A stretch of 16,943 nucleotides of DNA from Saccharofermentans sp. (GTDB lineage Bacteria; Bacillota_A; Clostridia; Saccharofermentanales; Saccharofermentanaceae): positions 1 through 16,943 of the forward strand of contig JAILMZ010000026.1 in NCBI GenBank assembly GCA_024692105.1. Direction: 5' to 3'. Of the stretch, positions 1 through 5,201 are shown piece by piece. The position numbers and the translations under genes were made by a program. Numbering within the stretch: the first letter of the stretch is position 1; each line of letters starts with the position of its first letter. The notes beneath the pieces are model-generated. The model did not search any database and was not told where the DNA came from. It saw only the letters and a list, made by a program, of their open reading frames with translations.

Positions 1-368
1 GGATCAACATAAAGAAGCCTCTCGACGATCTGTCCGCCTACGATATCTGTATCGATGATCTCTTCGACGTCGTCGATGGATACCATACGATAGAGTGTAT
101 CTTCAGGATAGATCTTAACGAAAGGTCCCTGTGAGCAGAATCCGAAGCAGCCAACCTGGTTTACTGTAGCCTTGTCTGTAAGGCCCTTAGCTGCGAGTAC
201 TTCGTTGAACTTCTCCATAATCTCCTTGGAGTTGGAAGAAAGGCATCCTGTACCGCCGCAAAGCACGATATGACGCTTATCATCCTGTCCCTTAAGCTTG
301 TCTTCGAGACACTTGGTGCAAGCTGCTGACTTAGCTTCAAGATCAGCAACAGAATTAATCTTTGTCAT
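1..368 (-). CDS. NuoF/HydB-like subunit, 5' part only
   Basis: N-terminal 122 residues of a [2Fe-2S] thioredoxin-fold protein that continues past the left edge. The visible part has C37-x4-C42 (CGGTGC) and C74-x3-C78 (GCFGFCSQGP), the four-cysteine pattern at the N-terminus of NuoF/HydB flavoprotein subunits of NAD-linked hydrogenases, formate dehydrogenases and complex I. An extra pair, C17 and C20, lies near the start. The segment around residues 107-122 (GGQIVERLLYVDP) resembles the linker that leads into the flavin/NADH domain, so HydB or HndC is favoured. The short HndB-type ferredoxin-like subunit, about 125 residues, remains possible. The ATG overlaps the stop of the upstream NuoE-like gene in an ATGA, with AGGAGG 8 nt upstream, so the two are translationally coupled. 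In a hydrogenase operon the catalytic [FeFe] subunit would follow to the left of the window. Confidence 0.85.
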   Translation of the reverse strand, partial: MTKINSVADLEAKSAACTKCLEDKLKGQDDKRHIVLCGGTGCLSSNSKEIMEKFNEVLAAKGLTDKATVNQVGCFGFCSQGPFVKIYPEDTLYRMVSIDDVEEIIDTDIVGGQIVERLLYVD

Positions 369-850
369 GCCTTTGCCTCCTGTCTGTATGATTCAATGAT
401 TCCTTCAACCTGACCGACAGCTACCTTAGGGTAAACCTTGCCGTTGATGCTGACAGCCGGTGCTATGCCGCACGCGCCGATGCATCTTAATGCATCGAGT
501 GTGAAAAGACCGTCCTCAGTTGTCTCACCGGGCTTGATGCCGAGGAGTTCGGAGAACTTATCGATTACATTCTGAGCGCCCTTAACGTAGCAAGCCGTAC
601 CCAGGCAGCAGCCGATAACGTACTTTCCCTTCGGAGTAAGAGAGAAGAACGAATAGAATGTAACAACTCCGTAGATCTCCGCGACGGAAATACCCGTCTT
701 CTTTGATACCAGTTCCTGAACTTCAAGCGGAATGTAACCGTATTCGTTCTGGATGTCGCTGAGTATCATCATCAGAGGAGTCTTTTCATCTGTGTATCTG
801 TCACAGATTTCCTCAATTTGTGCAACAGCAGCAGAATTCAGCTTTGCCAT
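365..850 (-). CDS. NuoE/HydC-like [2Fe-2S] subunit of NAD-linked complex
   Basis: 161 residues, a normal length for the 24-kDa NuoE family (HydC/HndA in hydrogenases). The N-terminal helical domain (about 1-75) contains the family segment IYGVVTFYSFFS at 59-70. The C-terminal thioredoxin-like domain binds one [2Fe-2S] cluster through C82-x4-C87 (CLGTAC) and C123-x3-C127 (CIGAC). In electron-bifurcating [FeFe]-hydrogenases this small subunit works with the NuoF-like flavoprotein that follows here, coupling NADH and ferredoxin to H2. The same pair also occurs in NAD-dependent formate dehydrogenases, and the window does not show the catalytic subunit, so the parent complex is not fixed. It is the first gene of its transcript: the gap to cysK is 252 nt with terminator and promoter signals. 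The ATG follows AGGAGG at 7 nt. Confidence 0.9.
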   Translation of the reverse strand: MAKLNSAAVAQIEEICDRYTDEKTPLMMILSDIQNEYGYIPLEVQELVSKKTGISVAEIYGVVTFYSFFSLTPKGKYVIGCCLGTACYVKGAQNVIDKFSELLGIKPGETTEDGLFTLDALRCIGACGIAPAVSINGKVYPKVAVGQVEGIIESYRQEAKA

Positions 851-896
851 GTTGAACCTCCTATAAATTTATTTGGTTGATAATCCTTAGACATTC

Positions 897-927
897 AAAA
901 AGTCAGGGCAGCCATATGCCGCCCGAC
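897..927 (-). terminator. Intrinsic-terminator-like hairpin in the hyd leader
   Basis: On the minus strand the arms GGGCGGC and GCTGCCC (924-918 and 912-906) pair around an ATATG loop with one G-U pair. GTC at 927-925 and GAC at 904-902 extend the stem past one bulged T. Five T follow directly (901-897). It lies 176 nt after the cysK stop, which has a closer terminator, and about 47 nt before the hydC-like start, so it may act as a leader attenuator. Confidence 0.6.
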
Positions 928-955
928 GAAAATCGGTATTATCTTGGTCGACATC

Positions 956-983
956 AGTATACAGCCCTAATATAAATAAACAA
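956..983 (-). promoter_or_regulatory. Candidate promoter of the hydC-hydB transcript
   Basis: On the minus strand TTGTTT (983-978) and TATACT (961-956) are separated by 16 nt in AT-rich sequence. This is the best sigma-A-like pair between cysK and the hydC-like gene. It would place the hairpin at 897-927 inside the 5' leader. The -35 box is imperfect. Confidence 0.45.
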
Positions 984-1038
984 CGGACATACAGTTCGAA
1001 AATCAAAATAGTTCACAAAACTTTTGAAAATCGAATGC

Positions 1039-1070
1039 AAAAAAATAAACGATTTCGACTTTTGTCGAAA
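1039..1070 (-). terminator. Terminator of the SDR-maf-cysK operon
   Basis: A perfect 7-bp inverted repeat, TTTCGAC-AAAA-GTCGAAA (minus strand 1070-1053), starts 33 nt after the cysK stop. A T-rich stretch ending in seven T (1045-1039) follows. The stem is AT-rich and modest, but its position right after the last gene supports the call. Confidence 0.55.
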
Positions 1071-1102
1071 ACCCGCAATAAGCCCCCAAACAGGTAGGTT
1101 GA

Positions 1103-2044
1103 TCAGTCGTCGAAAAGGGGTGTGGAGAAATACCTTTCGGCGGTATCCGGAAGCACGGTAACGACCGTCTTGCCGGGGCCGAGTTTCGCAGCGAGCTTGA
1201 TCGCAGCGGCAACATTTGTACCGCTGGAGATGCCGCACATTATGCCCTCGAGCCTGGCCAGATTCTTGGATGTCTCGATGGCTTCCTCGTCGGTTATGAT
1301 GCATATGTCGCTGTAGATCTCAGTGTCTAATATCTTGGGGATAAGGCCGTCTCCGATACCCATCTGGATGTGTGTTCCGATGCTTCCGCCGGAGAGGATC
1401 GCAGCATTCTCGGGTTCGACCGCCCAGATCAAGGTTTCGGGATTTGCTTCCTTAAGAGCCTTGCCGATACCAGTGATGGTGCCGCCCGTGCCGATGCCTG
1501 AGCAGAAACCGTCGATCTGCTTTCCTGCCTGCTCGATGATCTCTCTTGCGGTCTGGGTATACTGAGCCTCGACGTTCGCGGGGTTCTCGAACTGCTGGGG
1601 GATAAAGACTTTATCGTTCTCTGCCGCCAGTTCTTCGGCCTTGATCCTACACTTGTCTATGGCTTCGCCGATATCACCGTCATCGTGGATGAGTATCACT
1701 TCGGCACCGTAATGCTTAACGAGCTTGCTCCTCTCGATGCTGACCGAATCGGGCATTATGATTATCGTGCGGTAACCTCTGACTGCCCCTATGAGCGCCA
1801 GGCCTATTCCCTGGTTGCCGCTGGTGGGTTCGACGATGATGCTGTCAGAGCCAAGTATGCCCTGCTTCTCAGCGCGGAGGATCATGTTGTATGCCGTGCG
1901 TGTCTTTACCGAGCCTCCGACATTGAGACCCTCGTATTTGACAAGGATCTCGGCGGAGTCTTCGCCTGTCATCCGGTTAAGTTTTATAAGGGGAGTATTC
2001 CCTAATGCTTCTAATATGTTGCCGCTTACTTTGTTAGTACTCAT
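1103..2044 (-). CDS. cysK: Cysteine synthase (O-acetylserine sulfhydrylase)
   Basis: 313-residue, PLP-dependent, fold type II enzyme that makes cysteine from O-acetylserine and sulfide in the cytoplasm. Visible marks are the Schiff-base lysine K47 in GGSVKTRTA, the substrate loop PTSGNQGIG at 73-81, the PLP phosphate loop GTGGT at 185-189, and SSGT around 273-276 near the pyridine nitrogen. Two positions differ from the usual CysK: Gln78 stands where TSGNT is normal, and GIGDG (229-233) stands where GIGAG is common. A sulfhydrylase with altered substrate preference, or a related beta-synthase, cannot be excluded. It is the last gene of the operon. Its start lies inside the preceding membrane-protein gene (11-nt overlap), with AGGAGA about 14 nt upstream, so coupled translation is likely. 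Confidence 0.88.
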   Translation of the reverse strand: MSTNKVSGNILEALGNTPLIKLNRMTGEDSAEILVKYEGLNVGGSVKTRTAYNMILRAEKQGILGSDSIIVEPTSGNQGIGLALIGAVRGYRTIIIMPDSVSIERSKLVKHYGAEVILIHDDGDIGEAIDKCRIKAEELAAENDKVFIPQQFENPANVEAQYTQTAREIIEQAGKQIDGFCSGIGTGGTITGIGKALKEANPETLIWAVEPENAAILSGGSIGTHIQMGIGDGLIPKILDTEIYSDICIITDEEAIETSKNLARLEGIMCGISSGTNVAAAIKLAAKLGPGKTVVTVLPDTAERYFSTPLFDD

Positions 2045-2594
2045 TCGGATATACGAGTCTCCTGTCTGTATTGAACCAGTCAGACATCATACGGAACATA
2101 TCTACTATGAACTTGCCTTCATCGGTTATCGAGTAAGAACCGTCTTCATTCTGTTCTATGGTCCCGGTTACGACCTGCTCGTCAAATCTTTTGTCGAACG
2201 CGCCGTAATCTTCAACGTATTTGCTCGTGAACACATCGCCCACGGAATCCTGCGTAAATGTCTCATCTGAATTCTGTTCCATGTAACTGAGCATGAACAC
2301 CGAGACCGACCTCTCGACCGTTACGGGAACAAGAATAAAGAATGCCATGTTTACACAGCAGAATATAACAAACATCATGATGATGTCCCTTATCGTTACA
2401 AACTTCCAGAAATGCCTTATGACTCCCATTATCACCGCGGAGATCGCTCCCGTGATGATTATGAATGCCGCGCCACGGTACATGAGAACCTTCATGCCTG
2501 CAAGAAGCGGAGTGTGGAACAAAGCCACAAACAGAGCGAAGCAGACAAGAAATATCAGGATATAAAGACCGATAAGCTTAAGGACATTCTTCAT
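2034..2594 (-). CDS. Small three-helix membrane protein with soluble C-terminal domain
   Basis: 186 residues, function not recognised. Three hydrophobic helices are seen at about 7-27, 41-60 and 70-92, followed by a roughly 95-residue soluble tail. In the tail, residues 95-105 (RSVSVFMLSYM) and 134-162 (KRFDEQ, then GTIEQNEDGSYSITDEG) have the rhythm of a winged helix: helices, then a Y-x-(L/I)-T-x-x-G wing. This resembles membrane-anchored winged-helix proteins I know only as uncharacterised families; the match is by eye. The gene overlaps the zinc-ribbon gene upstream by 1 nt (TGATG) and cysK downstream by 11 nt, so all three are tightly coupled. A role linked to cysteine synthase is possible, but only the context suggests it. 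Confidence 0.7.
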   Translation of the reverse strand: MKNVLKLIGLYILIFLVCFALFVALFHTPLLAGMKVLMYRGAAFIIITGAISAVIMGVIRHFWKFVTIRDIIMMFVIFCCVNMAFFILVPVTVERSVSVFMLSYMEQNSDETFTQDSVGDVFTSKYVEDYGAFDKRFDEQVVTGTIEQNEDGSYSITDEGKFIVDMFRMMSDWFNTDRRLVYPNEY

Positions 2595-2980
2595 CAGTTG
2601 TTCTCCTCGTTTCCGTCAGGTTTTTCCGCAGTATCTGCTGCCGTTGTCTTGACCGGATCCTGCGTGACGAAATACGCTTTGCCTTCACTGCTGACTCTTA
2701 TTGCAGTTCCGCAGAAAGTGCAAAAACCGGTCGAACTGCGTCTGATGCGGTTGCCCGTAAATCCGCAGTTGGGACACTCGACAGCAATGCTTTCCTTTGC
2801 TATCTTCTCTTCGAGTCTCTGGCTCTCGAGCTTGGATGCCGCCGCAGAAGCTTCCTGTGTAGCACGCTCTCTTGCAATGCGCTCGTTTTCCTGTCTCAGT
2901 CTCTCGTTGTCGATCTTCTGCTTTTCCATGATGTTCTCGCCAACAAGGATACCGAGTTTGATAAGTCCATTCCAATTCAT
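2594..2980 (-). CDS. Coiled-coil zinc-ribbon protein
   Basis: 128 residues, no named family recognised. Residues about 18-65 are a charged, heptad-like helix rich in Glu, Arg and Lys, probably a coiled coil. A zinc ribbon follows, with CPNC at 69-72 and CTFC at 87-90. The tail (about 108-128) is acidic and probably disordered. The first residues (MNWNGLIKLGILVGENI) are mildly hydrophobic but too short for a clear membrane span; peripheral membrane contact is possible. The ATG has AAAGGGG upstream. The gene lies 45 nt after maf and overlaps the next gene, a membrane protein, by 1 nt, so the two products may work together. Zinc binding is inferred from the cysteines. Confidence 0.75.
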   Translation of the reverse strand: MNWNGLIKLGILVGENIMEKQKIDNERLRQENERIARERATQEASAAASKLESQRLEEKIAKESIAVECPNCGFTGNRIRRSSTGFCTFCGTAIRVSSEGKAYFVTQDPVKTTAADTAEKPDGNEENN

Positions 2981-3025
2981 TTTTCTATCCCCTTTATCTC
3001 TTAAAGATTATCCATTATTCGCTAT

Positions 3026-3631
3026 TCAGACTATCACAGATTTAAGTTCGCGCGCAAGTCTCGACACGGGCAGGCCGACCACGTTGAGGAAGTCTCCTTC
3101 TATGCCTTTTACCAGCAGCGCACCGCCGCTCTGTATCCCGTATGCTCCGGCTTTATCCATGGGATCTCCGGATTCGATGTAACTTGCGATGACTTCTTCC
3201 TGGTATCTGTCCAGTTCGTAGAACTCGACCATGCTCACGTCGGTAAACCTTCTCTCTCCGCCTTCGAAAACAAGCGACACTCCCGTGGCAACTATATGCT
3301 TTCTTCCGGAAAGATTCGTAAGCATCCTGCGTGCGTCTTCTTTTGATTCGGGCTTGCCGTATATCACATCGTCCAGGATGACCGAAGTGTCGGCGCCTAT
3401 TACGACAGAATCCGCCTTGAGCTCGGGCTCCAGCATCTCGAAAACCGCCTTCGCCTTAGCAGATGCAAGTTCCTCGCTGACCTGACATGCAGGAACATGC
3501 CTTTGCTCGAGATCATTCTCAAGCGCACGCTCATCGATATCTGCAAGTCTTACCGTAAAATCTTCGGTGATAAGTGACAGCAGTTCACGCCTTCTCGGAG
3601 ACGCACTGCCGAGGATCAGGTGTTTGCTCAA
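3026..3631 (-). CDS. maf: Maf-family nucleoside triphosphate pyrophosphatase
   Basis: 201 residues, full length for Maf proteins, which hydrolyse non-canonical or selected nucleotides to monophosphate and pyrophosphate and are linked to septum control. Family marks: SASPRR at 9-14, GADTSV at 79-84 with the base Asp81, YGKP at 91-94, SGRKH at 108-112, and GDPMDKAGAYGIQ at 155-167. The last pattern fits the dTTP/UTP-specific YhdE branch; canonical members have GIQG where this one has GIQSGG. The start codon is TTG: it overlaps the SDR stop as TTGA, has GTGAGGA just upstream, and puts the first motif at the usual distance from the N-terminus. The rare start plus 4-nt overlap suggests low, coupled expression behind the SDR gene. 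Confidence 0.92.
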   Translation of the reverse strand: MSKHLILGSASPRRRELLSLITEDFTVRLADIDERALENDLEQRHVPACQVSEELASAKAKAVFEMLEPELKADSVVIGADTSVILDDVIYGKPESKEDARRMLTNLSGRKHIVATGVSLVFEGGERRFTDVSMVEFYELDRYQEEVIASYIESGDPMDKAGAYGIQSGGALLVKGIEGDFLNVVGLPVSRLARELKSVIV

Positions 3632-4731
3632 CTGTCCTCACCGCGGTCCTTGGTATCTTTGTACTGTGCAACCTTGGCAGCAGCGCTCATCTTAACATCA
3701 GAAGACCGCGCCTGTGTCTGCGCCGCAGCTGCGCCGGATGCGCCCTGTGATGATGCATTGATACTGTCGTTCAGTGAATCCTTGAACTTGATTACGACCT
3801 CTGCACCGTTCGATACATCCTCGAATTTTGATGTGGGGTTGTCGCTGAACAGAGCGTATACCTGCTTCGGATTCTCCTTGTGTGTGATCCTGAAGTATGC
3901 ATCGACGAACCTTGCAAGAGATTTGCTCGTGACAAGCCTTGATGCGGTCTTAACGGGCGCGTCTATACCCTGTACTTCGTTGACTTCCTTGAAGAACTCT
4001 TCGGATGTCTTATATTCACCTGTTACAAGGTATCCCGTTCCGGGTTCACCTTCGGTAGTAAGCGTGATCATCGCGTTGGCAACGTCTCTTACATCGACGA
4101 AAGCATGTCCGCCGCCCTTGAGGGGAGCTACGCCGCCTTTGAGGTATCCGTTGAGGATCTTGTTGATCTCGTCATCCTGCGAATAGCCGGGGCCGATGAT
4201 GAATGTGGGAAGTACCATAACGGCATTGAGCCTGTTGAGTGCAACCTTCTCCATGATGTATGCGGCTGTCTCTGCCTTGGACTTGGCGTACTCGCCTTCT
4301 ACCTTGTTGCGGTCGAAATGCAGCTCGAGCGTATCCTTTCCGATGAGATCGGGATTAAGTGCATATGCCGAACTCAAGTAGACCAGACGGCCGATCTTGC
4401 GCTTGAGGCACATGTCTACGATATTTTCCGCGCCTATGACGTTAACACGGCGCATCGTAAGATTCGTGGAATCAGACAGAGATATGTATTCGTCGGCGTG
4501 GATGAGGACTGCACGTCTCGGATCATCGATATCAAAGAACTCATTCATTGAATCCTTGTCGGTGGATATTCCGTAGCAAATCTCGATGTTCGGATTACCC
4601 TCGAAGTCACTTACATCAGAAAGCTCACTCATCAGGATCTTTACTTTCTCGCCTTTTGCAACAAGCATGCTGATGATCAGTTTTCCAAGTGCGCCGGCGC
4701 CGCCTGATACGAGATATTTCGCGTTGCTCAT
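3628..4731 (-). CDS. NAD-dependent epimerase/dehydratase (extended SDR)
   Basis: 367 residues. A Rossmann fold at the N-terminus carries GGAGALG (10-16), a variant of the extended-SDR GGxGxxG loop. The catalytic pair is Y148-x3-K152 (YAKSK), with the serine of the YLSSAYA segment (118-124) as the usual third residue. Sequence around 165-185 (VMVLPTFIIGPG) and 208-218 (HAFVDVRDVAN) matches the 3-beta-HSD/dihydroflavonol-reductase-like branch. The substrate cannot be read. The last 45 or so residues are Ala/Ser/Gln-rich and probably disordered, an unusual addition. It is the first gene of the operon and overlaps maf by 4 nt. GAGGAA precedes the ATG. Confidence 0.85.
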   Translation of the reverse strand: MSNAKYLVSGGAGALGKLIISMLVAKGEKVKILMSELSDVSDFEGNPNIEICYGISTDKDSMNEFFDIDDPRRAVLIHADEYISLSDSTNLTMRRVNVIGAENIVDMCLKRKIGRLVYLSSAYALNPDLIGKDTLELHFDRNKVEGEYAKSKAETAAYIMEKVALNRLNAVMVLPTFIIGPGYSQDDEINKILNGYLKGGVAPLKGGGHAFVDVRDVANAMITLTTEGEPGTGYLVTGEYKTSEEFFKEVNEVQGIDAPVKTASRLVTSKSLARFVDAYFRITHKENPKQVYALFSDNPTSKFEDVSNGAEVVIKFKDSLNDSINASSQGASGAAAAQTQARSSDVKMSAAAKVAQYKDTKDRGEDS

Positions 4732-4790
4732 ATTAGTTCCTCATTCACTTTCATATCTTGCCGTACCTGCATATACGCAGGGTTTTGTTA

Positions 4791-4821
4791 ATTATACAAT
4801 AATTGAATTATGAAATGTTAA
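4791..4821 (-). promoter_or_regulatory. Candidate promoter of the SDR operon
   Basis: On the minus strand a perfect TATAAT (4796-4791) lies about 60 nt before the SDR start. The nearest -35-like element, TTAACA (4821-4816), is 19 nt away, longer than ideal. The leader between carries a small hairpin, CCTGC-GTATAT-GCAGG (4781-4766). This promoter is divergent from the T-box promoter. Confidence 0.45.
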
Positions 4822-4827
4822 ATTCTT

Positions 4828-4879
4828 TGGAAACATACTCTTGACAAGCGCCATATCCACGATTATTCTATGGAAACAT
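4828..4879 (+). repeat. Direct repeat TGGAAACAT flanking the T-box promoter
   Basis: The 9-mer TGGAAACAT occurs at 4828-4836, just upstream of the -35 box, and again at 4871-4879, at the expected transcription start. The 43-bp offset is about four helical turns. The copies could be operators, for example for the helix-turn-helix of the gene they precede. Chance recurrence in AT-rich DNA is the alternative. Confidence 0.4.
4841..4869 (+). promoter_or_regulatory. Sigma-A promoter of the T-box transcript
   Basis: A perfect TTGACA (4841-4846), a 17-nt spacer and TATTCT (4864-4869) predict a start near 4876, directly before the T-box stem I. This is among the best promoter matches in the window. 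Confidence 0.75.
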
Positions 4880-5150
4880 TTGAAAACACAAAGGCTGTGA
4901 CGAAGAAGGCCTGCGATTGTTCGAATCTACAGAGAACCGTGAGAGCTGAGATACGGTAATTCAGAGATCGCAAACGGCTATCGCTTCTGAGCCGATACCC
5001 CAAAAGGGATTTCCCGAGTAGACGGTATCCGTGACGCCGCGTTAAGGCAGAGGAGTTGTCAGACTTCGTTAAGTGGCGCAGTTAAGCGCAAGTTGAGTGG
5101 TACCGCGATTATTCGTCTCAACATCCGTAAGGGTGTTGAGACTTTTTTTT
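4876..5150 (+). promoter_or_regulatory. T-box riboswitch, probable isoleucine specifier
   Basis: A complete T-box leader that reads tRNA charging and allows readthrough when the tRNA is uncharged. Stem I is closed by GGCU (4893-4896) with AGCC (4989-4992), and carries the GUGACGAAGAAG kink-turn side (4897-4908) and the CUUCUGAGCC side. Aligning from memory with the glyQS leader places the specifier at 4980-4982, AUC, followed by a purine (G4983) and the CUUC helix strand. AUC means isoleucine; UAU one base earlier is a weaker reading. A GAUACC/GGUAUC stem (4994-4999 with 5024-5029) encloses GAGUAGAC. The T-box element, GAGTGGTACCGCG (5095-5107), has UGGU at 5098-5101, which pairs with tRNA ending ACCA, as in tRNA-Ile. 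GUUGAG (5092-5097) can pair with CUCAAC (5117-5122) as antiterminator, excluding the terminator at 5115-5142. It ends 51 nt before the ligase start. Confidence 0.9.
5115..5150 (+). terminator. T-box regulatory terminator
   Basis: A 12-bp stem, GTCTCAACATCC with GGGTGTTGAGAC, closes on a GUAA tetraloop and is followed by eight T (5143-5150). Its left arm includes CUCAAC, which the antiterminator also needs, so the two structures exclude each other. Confidence 0.92.
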
Positions 5151-5201
5151 GCTCAGAACTCTCAACCTCTGACAAGCACATTGCACAAGGAGGCAAACAA
5201 A

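Noticed and set aside
161..349. Plausible-looking 62-codon minus-strand frame at the left end.
   Set aside because: It is in a different frame from the HydB-like protein, which has the conserved cysteine motifs and a proper start.
1003..1020. TTGTGAA-like half site near the hyd promoter, considered as a Rex redox-repressor operator.
   Set aside because: Only one half of the palindrome is present; the expected second half does not match.
4985..4987. UUC (phenylalanine) as the T-box specifier.
   Set aside because: These bases pair with GAAG of the opposite strand as the helix below the specifier loop, and the next base is U rather than the usual purine.
5097..5201. In-frame GTG extension of the acyl-CoA ligase by 35 residues.
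   Set aside because: It starts in the T-box antiterminator and crosses the terminator; the ATG at 5202 has a strong AAGGAGG.
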